64,000 nucleotides of DNA from an uncultured Clostridium sp. GTDB taxonomy: Bacteria > Bacillota > Clostridia > Clostridiales > Clostridiaceae. The position numbers and the translations under genes are program-made. The notes beneath the pieces are model-generated. The model did no database searches and was not told where the DNA came from. It saw nothing but the letters and a program-made list of their open reading frames with translations. This document shows, piece after piece, positions 20,756 through 28,909 of this stretch (the stretch's first letter is position 1; every line of letters starts with the position of its first letter). The stretch is from positions 248,001 through 312,000 of the forward strand of contig NZ_CAMQZG010000001.1 of NCBI RefSeq assembly GCF_947039605.1, written 5' to 3'.

Positions 20756-20812
20756 ATATTTTGATAGTCAAAATATAAATATAATTATAAGGTTAATTCT
20801 TTCCAAATTCAA
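20756..20812 (-). promoter_or_regulatory. fabK promoter with FabT-like operator
   Basis: TTGAAT (20807-20812), 17-bp spacer, TATAAT (20784-20789). Immediately downstream, over the predicted start of transcription, lies a perfect palindrome ATATTTTGA-TAG-TCAAAATAT (20756-20776), which contains TTTGA-N3-TCAAA. Repression by a MarR-type regulator is the simplest reading. Confidence 0.75.
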
Positions 20813-20873
20813 TATTTTTCTATTATTTATTTTTGCCAATCATATCTTATTCTAATCATTCTTTTATATTTTC

Positions 20874-20906
20874 AAAAAAGAGCCACAGATTATTCTGTGA
20901 CTCTTT
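20874..20906 (-). terminator. Terminator after the amino acid permease
   Basis: AAAGAGTCACAG and CTGTGGCTCTTT stem with a 6-nt loop and a short U-tract on the minus strand. Confidence 0.88.
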
Positions 20907-20919
20907 ATATTATTCTAAT

Positions 20920-22362
20920 TTAATTTGACTCTACTTTTTTGTTCATCTTTTTAGCTAACTTTGGAAGTATAAGCCCAAGGCCTATTAACACAAATGGTGT
21001 TGCAAAGTTTGTAGCTGTTAGTGACCACCACTGTGCTGAGAACATTATACCCTCTTTTGGGAACATTCCCATGATACATGCAAATGCTGTAAATATAAAG
21101 CACCATATACCAAATCCTCTAGCAACTTTTCTATTCTTTATAAACTTATATTCTGAATTAAACTTACTACCAAGTTTAGTTAATGCAATATATGCAAGGA
21201 ATACCCATAAATATCTAAGTGGCATAACCGCTGCATTTAAATCAAGTAACCAGTTATAAAGAGCATTTGTATCTCCCATTCCAAGTGCTGGTACAATAAT
21301 AAGTATTGAAACTAAAACTGCTGTCATTTTATATCCATTAATAGGAGCACCATTTTTATTAAGTTTAGTTAATGCTCTTGGAATATATCTATCATCAGTA
21401 TCTGAAAGTAATACTTTTAGTGGAGCATCTATTGAGAATAGTAAGGCTGAAACCTGAGCTAAGAAGTTAGCTAAAGCATATAGCACTAATAAACTATTTC
21501 CTACTCCATAATAATGTCCAAGTTTTTGGAAAGCATAATATGCACCATTCATTTTAAGGTCTGGTGGAATATTATTAGCATTAAACATCATTCCCATAGC
21601 AAATGATCCAAGAAAAGCTGTTGCTGCAACCATTACCGCAAGAGCAATCATCCCTTTTGCAAAACCTTTTTTCTTATCTTTCATGTTATTCACATAAGGA
21701 GACATCTTCTCTGCTCCCCCTACTGCAAATACTAACATTGCAATAGTTGTGAAATATTTGAAATCAAATGTTGGAATAAATGATTTCAAAGTAATATGTG
21801 GTGTTGCACTTTGAACTCCCCTAAGAGTTGGCGCTGCAAGCATTAATAATATGTAAAGTATAGACATTACAAACATTGATATCCCTGCAATTGATCCTAT
21901 AGTTTTAAGTGATGTCATACCTTTAGATGCAACCCATAAAAATATAAAGAATATTACCAGTACAATTCCCTGTAATATTAAAGGATTTAGGTGATCTATC
22001 ATTTCTCCATTTTGGAAAGTTGCCCATCCAAGTGAAATTAATATTCCCTGTGGCTTTTGTGCTAGATATGGAATGTGCACAACCCAATATGTCCATCCTG
22101 CAAGGTATGCAAGTGTTGGCCCCATAGTCTTACCAATCCACGAACTAACTCCACCTTTTCCTTCTGTAAATGTTGAACCTAATTCCCCCACCATTAAAGC
22201 ATACGGAATAAAGTATAAGAATAAAATAAGAACCCATGATGTAATTACTGATAACCCTTGATTAGCATAGTTATTAACTATATTACCAAATCCCCAAACA
22301 GCAACGAATGCCATTAAGCCAAGGTTGTACCACATCAGTTTCTTGCTATTGTCATTTCCCAT
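20920..22362 (-). CDS. APC-superfamily amino acid permease (glutamate/GABA antiporter-like)
   Basis: Twelve-helix amino acid permease in the cytoplasmic membrane. 480 residues; TM1 carries 'VAVWGFGNIVNNYANQG', where the unwound glycine stretch of APC carriers binds the substrate. 'GGAEKMSPYVNNMKDKKKGFAKG' matches TM6 and the following loop. Closest in character to the GadC/YjeM group of the superfamily. The substrate is not determinable. The ribosome site is AGGAGG. Monocistronic, with its own terminator. The leader has two inverted repeats listed separately. Confidence 0.85.
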   Translation of the reverse strand: MGNDNSKKLMWYNLGLMAFVAVWGFGNIVNNYANQGLSVITSWVLILFLYFIPYALMVGELGSTFTEGKGGVSSWIGKTMGPTLAYLAGWTYWVVHIPYLAQKPQGILISLGWATFQNGEMIDHLNPLILQGIVLVIFFIFLWVASKGMTSLKTIGSIAGISMFVMSILYILLMLAAPTLRGVQSATPHITLKSFIPTFDFKYFTTIAMLVFAVGGAEKMSPYVNNMKDKKKGFAKGMIALAVMVAATAFLGSFAMGMMFNANNIPPDLKMNGAYYAFQKLGHYYGVGNSLLVLYALANFLAQVSALLFSIDAPLKVLLSDTDDRYIPRALTKLNKNGAPINGYKMTAVLVSILIIVPALGMGDTNALYNWLLDLNAAVMPLRYLWVFLAYIALTKLGSKFNSEYKFIKNRKVARGFGIWCFIFTAFACIMGMFPKEGIMFSAQWWSLTATNFATPFVLIGLGLILPKLAKKMNKKVESN

Positions 22363-22383
22363 TTTATTTTCCTCCTATAAAAA

Positions 22384-22401
22384 TACAAGTACCCTCTTGT
22401 A
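22384..22401 (-). promoter_or_regulatory. Small hairpin with U-tract just before the permease ribosome site
   Basis: On the minus strand TACAAG-AGGGTA-CTTGTA is followed by TTTTT and then the AGGAGG of the permease gene. The 6-bp stem is a possible weak attenuator. Confidence 0.4.
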
Positions 22402-22428
22402 AAATCTCTCTTTTAAAAATATTTTATT

Positions 22429-22456
22429 GGTAAAATTCCTACAATAATATTTTACC
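22429..22456 (-). promoter_or_regulatory. Inverted repeat in the permease upstream region
   Basis: GGTAAAAT and ATTTTACC, 12 bp apart, about 70 bases upstream of the permease ATG. A candidate operator. I could not place a convincing promoter around it. Apart from this, the hairpin before the ribosome site and the one at 22621, I see nothing in 22363-22738. Confidence 0.4.
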
Positions 22457-22620
22457 ATTCCCCATAGCATTCTACAAGTATTTCATATTAAAAAAATCAT
22501 TTTATTTCTTTTTTTTGTTTCTTTTTTATTCAATTTTATATTTTTAAACTTTATAGATCTATATTTAAAGCCATTTAATCAAGTTTTATTAAATATATAC
22601 TTTTGTAATCTTTTATTTTT

Positions 22621-22665
22621 AAAATGCAAGAATTGAGTTTTTTAAAAATCAATTCTTGCATTTTT
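22621..22665. terminator. Orphan strong hairpin between the permease and GGDEF genes
   Basis: AAATGCAAGAATTGA and TCAATTCTTGCATTT form a 15-bp stem. Plus-strand sequence continues TTTTGTTTTATATTTTTTT. No gene on either strand obviously needs it, because both neighbours are on the minus strand and the upstream one has its own terminator at 22739. Confidence 0.6.
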
Positions 22666-22738
22666 GTTTTATATTTTTTTAATTTCATAAAAAAGTGCTT
22701 ATATTATTTTTATATCTAATTCATAAATTTCAAATGAT

Positions 22739-22769
22739 AAAACGAGCTAGCGTCTCGCACTAACTCGTT
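22739..22769 (-). terminator. Terminator after the first GGDEF gene
   Basis: AACGAGTTAGTG and CGCTAGCTCGTT (one mismatch-like wobble) with a 5-nt loop, followed by TTTATC on the minus strand. Confidence 0.82.
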
Positions 22770-22781
22770 AATCTTTTTATT

Positions 22782-24584
22782 CTATCTTAATAATATTTTA
22801 TCCTTACCCTCTGCTTTAGCTTTATATAATAAAACATCTGCATCATAAACTATTTTATCCGCATCATGTCCATCCCATCTTATTGCCCCACCACTTACAG
22901 TAGGTCTAACTTCTGCTAGGCTATATTCAATACCCGCAATACTCTCTCTTATATCACTAATAAGCTTACTTGGGTCTACCCCCTCTTTTAGAAGAATAAC
23001 AAACTCTTCTCCACCAAATCTTCCAATATAACCATCCTTGCCAATTATTTCTTTAATGCTTCTTACCATCTTTACTAAGACTTCATCTCCAAAAGTATGT
23101 CCATAATTATCATTTATCTTTTTAAAATTATCTAAATCAAATAATACAAATGTAAACTTCTTTTTATGAGTAACATACTCATTAGTCTTATCAAAAATAA
23201 ATTGTTTTGAATATGCCTTAGTCAGATAATCTGTTCTAACCATCTTCTCAAGTTCTTTTTCTTTAGATTTTCTAGATAAAATTTCATTTTTTAATTTTTT
23301 AGACATAAACACTAATAGTCCTATTATTACTAAATATATAATATTTATCTTTTTTGATATTCCTGTTATTTTTTCATTTGCTTTAAGTTCTTCTTCTATC
23401 TTAGCACTTTCTTCTGTATTCTTTTGATAAGCTGTTTGAGTAAGAGAATCTGCAAGTTCCCCCATCATTGCATCTTTATCATATGTTTCACTATATTTTT
23501 CTATATTTTTAATATAAGGCTCTACCTCTGTGTTTAGTTCAGCTGCTAACTTAATAATATTATCATTAACAAATATAAAATTCTCATAATCCTTAACTTC
23601 TTCAAATTTACTTAATGCAAATTTATAATATTCAAAAGCTTCATCATATAATCCTTCCTTTGCATTAGCCATTCCTGAAAGTTTAGCTATCATCGCTTGC
23701 ATCTTAATATTTTCATCAAAAGTTTCCGATGTTGAAAGTTTTTCAAAAACTTCCCTCACTCCATCAAAATCTCTAGTTTCCATTAATACCTCTAATAAAT
23801 AGATATGTGAATTCTTTATCATATCCTCATCATCTGGAACTACTACTTCATGATACTTTACATATTCCTGTGCAAATTTTTTTGCCTCTCTATAATTCTC
23901 TATACTAAAGTTATATATATACTTTGCATATATAGCAATATTATCCTCAAAAGTTTTATCCTTTGTAATCTCTATAAGTTCATCATAATAAGTCTTTGCC
24001 ATATCAGTCATTCCAAGCTTTGATGAAATATTTACAAGTCCATTAAGAACATTAACTTTTATACCTGTTTGACCTTTCTCGCTCATTCCCTCTATATTAG
24101 ATATTTGTAATATTTCATATATTTTATTAGCCCTATTTACACCCTCTACTTCATCATTTTGTCTATACGCTAGGTTCATAAGTATATTGTTCCCATTTAA
24201 TATATAAAAATAATTAGTTGTTTTCTCAAATATATCCATTGAGCTTCCTATGTATTTTCTTGCATCCTCATAATTATTATCTAAATAGGCATTAAAGCCT
24301 AAATAATAATATATTATTGCTATATCTATTTCTTTACTATCATATTTAGATCTTACCTGCTCTAAATATGTTAAATACTCCTCGTGAATTACTTTTCCAT
24401 TTCTATTTTCATTATTAAATATATTTGAAAAATGTTCTTTTTCAGCATCTGTATATAGCATTTCTTCATTATTTCTACCAACACTAGTTCTTAGCTGATA
24501 ATTTAAAAATAAACCAACTACTATAAATATACTTATAATTCCTACTATTATCTTTTCTAAATTTTTCATTAAGCTATCTTTCAT
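22782..24584 (-). CDS. Membrane GGDEF protein with TPR-like sensor region
   Basis: Probable diguanylate cyclase that makes c-di-GMP. One membrane segment near residues 10-28, a long helical TPR-like region (about 40-390) that should lie outside the membrane, a second segment near 405-422, then a GGDEF domain with an intact 'GRFGGEEF' active site near residue 522 and 'DLDNFKKINDNYGHTFGDE'. No RxxD inhibitory site precedes GGEEF. 600 residues. ATG at 24584 follows GAGGTGG; a GTG four codons upstream is part of that site. It has a paralogue of the same size and order at 28900-30711; the two flank a two-component system. The ligand of the sensor region is unknown. Confidence 0.88.
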   Translation of the reverse strand: MKDSLMKNLEKIIVGIISIFIVVGLFLNYQLRTSVGRNNEEMLYTDAEKEHFSNIFNNENRNGKVIHEEYLTYLEQVRSKYDSKEIDIAIIYYYLGFNAYLDNNYEDARKYIGSSMDIFEKTTNYFYILNGNNILMNLAYRQNDEVEGVNRANKIYEILQISNIEGMSEKGQTGIKVNVLNGLVNISSKLGMTDMAKTYYDELIEITKDKTFEDNIAIYAKYIYNFSIENYREAKKFAQEYVKYHEVVVPDDEDMIKNSHIYLLEVLMETRDFDGVREVFEKLSTSETFDENIKMQAMIAKLSGMANAKEGLYDEAFEYYKFALSKFEEVKDYENFIFVNDNIIKLAAELNTEVEPYIKNIEKYSETYDKDAMMGELADSLTQTAYQKNTEESAKIEEELKANEKITGISKKINIIYLVIIGLLVFMSKKLKNEILSRKSKEKELEKMVRTDYLTKAYSKQFIFDKTNEYVTHKKKFTFVLFDLDNFKKINDNYGHTFGDEVLVKMVRSIKEIIGKDGYIGRFGGEEFVILLKEGVDPSKLISDIRESIAGIEYSLAEVRPTVSGGAIRWDGHDADKIVYDADVLLYKAKAEGKDKILLR

Positions 24585-24756
24585 ATTTCCCACCACCTCT
24601 TCTGTCTCAAAATAATATTCGTATATTTTTTTATAAACTTTATATTATTTTATTAAATTTACTATTATATTTATTTTTTAATTTTATATACAAAATTTTA
24701 TTTATCTATAAATCTCTTTAAACACCGCATTATAACTACTTTTATTATATAAATAT

Positions 24757-24793
24757 AAAAAATAGAGTTAGACAATCTGTCTAACTCTATTTT
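24757..24793 (-). terminator. Terminator after the sensor kinase
   Basis: AATAGAGTTAGAC and GTCTAACTCTATT stem with a 5-nt loop and TTTTTTATATTT on the minus strand. Confidence 0.9.
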
Positions 24794-24802
24794 CTTAAAT
24801 TA

Positions 24803-27223
24803 TTATTTTCCAAAAATAATTCTTACTTTAAATAAATCACCATCAATTGCTATATCAAGTCTTCCTCCTTGAATTTCTACAAGACTATTTGCTATTGCAA
24901 GACCAAGACCCGAACCTTCTGTATTTCTTGAATCATCTGCCCTCTTAAATCTCTCTTTAAGCTCACTAGGATTACAATTAAGCTCATAACCTGAAATATT
25001 TTTAATTTCAAATACAACCTTATCCTCATACTCAACAAGGTCTATATAAACTCTAGTTCTATCCATAGAATATTTAAGTGCATTTCCAATAAGATTTTCA
25101 AATATTCTCCAAGTTCTTGCACCATCAAGGTTTAAAAACACCTTATTCTCTGGCATTGATATTTTAAAATCTAACTCTGACTCATCTATCTTTTCCTTAA
25201 ACTCTGCAAATGTTTGTCTTAAAACTGAATTAATATCAATGGTTTCAATATTAAGCTGTATATTACCTGTTGCAGCCTTTGAAGCTTCAAATAAATCCTC
25301 AATTAAAACTTTTAACCTTTTAGATTTATGGTCAAGAATTTTAATATAAGCTTTTTTCTCTCCATCATCAAGTCCCTCTTTTTGAAGTAAATCAACATAA
25401 TTAATTATTGATGTAAGAGGTGTCTTTAAATCATGAGAAACATTTGTTATAAGCTCTGCTTTCATTCTCTCACTCTTTAACTCATCTTCAATTGCAATTT
25501 TAAATCCTTTATCAATCCCTACAAGATTCTCTCTTATATTATTTAAACTGCTGATTTTTCCATCAATAAATTTAATATCAAAATCACCCTCAACTATCTT
25601 TTTAGTAGCAATTTCAATTTCTACAATTTCTTTTTTAAGCCTTTGATTTTTTAATAATATAAAAATCAAACCAATAGATGTAGTTATAGAACAAACAATT
25701 GCTCCCATATCAATAAGAAAACTACCATGCCATCCTACTCCAATAAAAACTACTATTATTATACATAAACTCATACCAAATAAAATCCAATTGATTAGCA
25801 TATCATATTTTGCATAAAATCTTTTGCATCTTCTAAACCTAATCTTTTTAAATGAATTTTTATCTATACCTTGAACTTTACTTACAAATATATCTCTAAT
25901 ATTATTTGTAACTTTTTTTACTATTGGATTATTAAGTATTTTACTCTCTGTTTCAAACCTTGCTCTTAATCCAAACTTTCCTATATACCTTAAATCTGAA
26001 ATAAAACAAGCAACTCCAATTAACAATACAAGATGTGACCCATCATAGATATTTCCTAAACTAATAAGATATACCCCACTAGGTACTGCTATTAAAAATA
26101 AGAATGGAACTTTTCTATACCATTTAAATATCCATGTTTTATAAAGTAAAAGACCCATAATCACTGCTAAAATAGCGCAAATTATAAATATTTTTAAAAT
26201 ATTTTCATAATAACTATATTGATTTTTTGTATGCGCTACATGATTTTTATATAACTGTTCAAATTCTCCACTCTTTAAATACTCACTTTGTATACTAAGC
26301 GATAAAGAGTATTTATTACTCTTCATATCATAACCAACCATCTCTAAAGCTTTTGTCACATCTTTAAAATAAACACCAGAACTTATTGTTTGGTTTACTG
26401 GCGACCCATAAACTATAAATGGAGCTTTTTTATCAGCAAAATTATTAAAGAAAAGTGACCCAGTATAAATACCATTATTCCTTGTATAAATATCATCTGT
26501 AAAAACTAAATTTTCTCCTGCATCTACATTTTTTCCTAAATGCATACCTACATTAGTTTTTTTAGCCACTTCACCATTTTTCTCTGCTATATTCATAGCT
26601 ATTTCAAATATTTCTTCTGTATCTTTTATTTCTTTATCATAAATTTTCTTTTCTGCTGTATGTCTTTTCTTAAAAGATTCATTTAAGTTATTTATAGTAT
26701 CTAATCTATCTTTATCATCACCTAAAATTTCTTTTAATAATTCATTTGCTTCTTTAATTGTATCCTCTGCGATTTCTCTATCTCTACTCGAATCTATTTT
26801 TTTACTATATATAATATTTTCTTCACTACTAAGAAGCTCCACATACATTCCTTCAAGTTCTTCTATTAAAAGTACTTCCGACCAGCTAAGATTCTTTTTT
26901 ATTTCTTTTATTTTATCAATCTTATTTTTATTCAAATTACTAAAATAACCATTAGGGTCAGCTTTATATGCAGTTATTAAAACATCTGAAGCTATATCTC
27001 TACTAGACTTATCTAACTTTTCATAAACCTCAAATTGTCCAAAATACTCTTGTTCCATACTATTAGAAATACCCATTTTAAACCAGCTATGCTGTTTATA
27101 TATTCCCCTGCCCATAAGTATCAAACTAATTAAAATTAATACACCACAAATTTTCCCTCTATTCTTAAAACTAAACGCCCTTATATCTTCACTAACACTT
27201 TTAACCTTGGATTTTGTATCCAA
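24803..27223 (-). CDS. Membrane sensor histidine kinase
   Basis: Partner kinase of the adjacent response regulator. 806 residues. There is a membrane segment at about 30-47, a large non-cytoplasmic region (about 50-340), then a group of hydrophobic segments (about 345-430 and 480-525) linked by a basic loop. The HisKA domain has 'NVSHDLKTPLTSIINYVDLL' (phosphorylated His near 597) and HATPase_c has 'NLIGNALKYS' and 'GSGLGLAIANSLVEIQGG'. The start is TTG at 27223, inside the end of the regulator gene (23-base overlap), preceded by GGGGTA, which implies translational coupling. Multi-segment sensor kinases of this type often sense the envelope or antimicrobial peptides; the stimulus is unknown. 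Confidence 0.9.
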   Translation of the reverse strand: MDTKSKVKSVSEDIRAFSFKNRGKICGVLILISLILMGRGIYKQHSWFKMGISNSMEQEYFGQFEVYEKLDKSSRDIASDVLITAYKADPNGYFSNLNKNKIDKIKEIKKNLSWSEVLLIEELEGMYVELLSSEENIIYSKKIDSSRDREIAEDTIKEANELLKEILGDDKDRLDTINNLNESFKKRHTAEKKIYDKEIKDTEEIFEIAMNIAEKNGEVAKKTNVGMHLGKNVDAGENLVFTDDIYTRNNGIYTGSLFFNNFADKKAPFIVYGSPVNQTISSGVYFKDVTKALEMVGYDMKSNKYSLSLSIQSEYLKSGEFEQLYKNHVAHTKNQYSYYENILKIFIICAILAVIMGLLLYKTWIFKWYRKVPFLFLIAVPSGVYLISLGNIYDGSHLVLLIGVACFISDLRYIGKFGLRARFETESKILNNPIVKKVTNNIRDIFVSKVQGIDKNSFKKIRFRRCKRFYAKYDMLINWILFGMSLCIIIVVFIGVGWHGSFLIDMGAIVCSITTSIGLIFILLKNQRLKKEIVEIEIATKKIVEGDFDIKFIDGKISSLNNIRENLVGIDKGFKIAIEDELKSERMKAELITNVSHDLKTPLTSIINYVDLLQKEGLDDGEKKAYIKILDHKSKRLKVLIEDLFEASKAATGNIQLNIETIDINSVLRQTFAEFKEKIDESELDFKISMPENKVFLNLDGARTWRIFENLIGNALKYSMDRTRVYIDLVEYEDKVVFEIKNISGYELNCNPSELKERFKRADDSRNTEGSGLGLAIANSLVEIQGGRLDIAIDGDLFKVRIIFGK

Positions 27224-27902
27224 TACCCCACACCACCTTTAAATATCTTGGTTCTCTAGGATTAATTTCTATCTTCTCTCTAATCCTTCTAACATGCACC
27301 GTAACTGTGTCTGCATTTATTGCTATCTCATTCCAAACTTTTTCATAAATTTCTTCTATAGAGAAAACTCGTCCCTTATTCTCCATAAGAAGTAACAATA
27401 TTTTATACTCTAGTGGTGTTATCTTTACAACTTCACCATCAAGTTTTAACTCTTTTCTAGCAGTATTAAGCTCAAGTCCCCCAACTTTAAAAATATTATC
27501 TGTATCATTTCCATTTACTCTTTTTGAATATGTGCTATATCTTCTAAGCTGTGACTTAACCCTTGCTATAAGCTCTAATGGATTAAATGGCTTTGTAAGA
27601 TAATCATCTGCCCCAAGATTCAAACCAAGTATCTTATCTGTGTCCTCTGACTTTGCTGATAACATAATTACAGGAATCTCTTTATTCTCTCTAATTTTTG
27701 CAAGAGTTCTTATGCCATCAAGTTTTGGCATCATCACATCTAAAATTACTAAATCTATATCCTCATAATCATCTAACATTTTCAATGCTTGTATCCCATC
27801 ATATGCCTTGTAAATTCCATACCCCTCACTTGTAAGATATATATCTATTGCATCTGCTATTTCTACCTCATCATCTACTACTAAAACCTTAAATTTATTC
27901 AT
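27201..27902 (-). CDS. OmpR/PhoB-family response regulator
   Basis: Two-component regulator of 233 residues. The receiver domain (1-120) has 'VVDDE', phospho-acceptor Asp in 'LVILDVMMPKLDG' and 'YLTKPFNPLEL'. The C-terminal winged helix (about 140-233) ends with 'VTVHVRRIREKIEINPREPRYLKVVWGIGYKIQ', typical of the OmpR family. It overlaps the downstream kinase gene. The ATG follows AGGGGGA. A possible -10 TATACT lies about 40 bases upstream without a clear -35. Targets are unknown; autoregulation and the flanking GGDEF genes are candidates. Confidence 0.93.
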   Translation of the reverse strand: MNKFKVLVVDDEVEIADAIDIYLTSEGYGIYKAYDGIQALKMLDDYEDIDLVILDVMMPKLDGIRTLAKIRENKEIPVIMLSAKSEDTDKILGLNLGADDYLTKPFNPLELIARVKSQLRRYSTYSKRVNGNDTDNIFKVGGLELNTARKELKLDGEVVKITPLEYKILLLLMENKGRVFSIEEIYEKVWNEIAINADTVTVHVRRIREKIEINPREPRYLKVVWGIGYKIQG

Positions 27903-28100
27903 TTCTATGTCCCCCTAAAAAAATACTAATTAAAGTATAACACCCCTCCCTACCTCTAGTTGTTGAATATCCTTTAACTTATAATTAAATAATAAAGGGT
28001 AAAACTTACGAAGATATAACCCAAATTCTTACAAAATTCTAAAATTTTCTTTTATCTCCCCCTTATTTAAAGCTTTTTCCAATATCTCTCTCATTTTTTA

Positions 28101-28130
28101 TTGACAAACGATATATTTTAATTGTATTAT
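28101..28130 (+). promoter_or_regulatory. Promoter of the DUF2975/XRE pair
   Basis: TTGACA (28101-28106), 18-bp spacer, TATTAT (28125-28130). An imperfect inverted repeat (ATTGTATTA and TTAATAACAAT) overlaps the -10 and may be the site of the XRE protein encoded downstream. Confidence 0.75.
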
Positions 28131-28160
28131 AAGATTAATAACAATACAGAGGTGAAATAA

Positions 28161-28652
28161 ATGAAGAAAAACTTTACAACTTCCCTACTAAACATAGTTT
28201 TAATATTTGGAATTATCGTAACTTTATTAATATGCCTTGGAGCACCTTTTATTTTAGGTGCAGTATTTAAAGTTCAAGAGCTGCCACTCGATAATACTTC
28301 TATGTTTTATTCAATTCTGATAGTATTTTATATATGTGCAGCTCCGTATATAATTGCATTATTCAAACTTAGAACGTTAACAGGACTTGTCCTAAAAAAT
28401 ACACCTTTCACAAAGAAAAGTGTAAATGCACTTAGAACAATTGCTATATGTTCATTTTCCGAACTAATTTTATTTATACTTGGTGCTAATATAGTAAAAC
28501 ATATGTTTGATGAATTTAGCGGTATACTTCTTACTCCACCAATAATTATAATTGGATTTATGTGTATACTACTTGGTCTAATGTTCATAACACTTGCAAA
28601 ATTATTTAATAATGCAATTGAACTTAAAGAAGAAAATGACATGACAATTTAG
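28161..28652 (+). CDS. DUF2975 membrane protein
   Basis: Four-helix membrane protein of 163 residues in the DUF2975 family. Hydrophobic segments fall at about 12-33, 45-66, 95-116 and 128-150. Good AGAGGTGA ribosome site. It is followed 14 bases later by a small XRE regulator, the standard partner of DUF2975 genes in firmicutes. The pair is widespread, but its role is not established; a membrane signal controlling the regulator is the usual guess. Confidence 0.82.
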   Translation: MKKNFTTSLLNIVLIFGIIVTLLICLGAPFILGAVFKVQELPLDNTSMFYSILIVFYICAAPYIIALFKLRTLTGLVLKNTPFTKKSVNALRTIAICSFSELILFILGANIVKHMFDEFSGILLTPPIIIIGFMCILLGLMFITLAKLFNNAIELKEENDMTI

Positions 28653-28666
28653 AAAGGAGATTTATT

Positions 28667-28891
28667 ATGCCTATACTTGTAAACCTTGATGTAATGATGG
28701 CCATAAGAAAAGTTAGTTCTACTGAACTTTCAGGAAAACTTGGTATAACAATGGCAAATCTTTCTATTCTAAAAAATAACAAGGCAAAAGCAGTTAGATT
28801 TTCTACACTTGAATCTATTTGTAGAATACTAAATTGTCAGCCTGGTGATATATTAGAATACGTAGAAGAAAATGACCCAAGACTTAAATAA
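28667..28891 (+). CDS. Small XRE-family (YozG-like) regulator
   Basis: 74-residue Cro/CI-type helix-turn-helix protein made almost only of the DNA-binding domain: 'ELSGKLGITMANLSILKNNKAKAVRFSTLESICRILNCQPGDILEY'. AGAAAGGAG ribosome site. Cotranscribed with the DUF2975 gene upstream. Likely regulates its own operon. The terminator overlaps its last codons. Confidence 0.88.
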   Translation: MPILVNLDVMMAIRKVSSTELSGKLGITMANLSILKNNKAKAVRFSTLESICRILNCQPGDILEYVEENDPRLK

Positions 28892-28909
28892 GTCTTAGGT
28901 CATTTTTTT
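28871..28909. terminator. Terminator shared by the XRE gene and the second GGDEF gene
   Basis: AATGACCCAAGACTT and AAGTCTTAGGTCATT stem (one mismatch) with seven Ts on the plus strand. The minus-strand GGDEF stop codon lies in it, so both converging genes may use it; the plus-strand U-tract is better. Confidence 0.85.
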
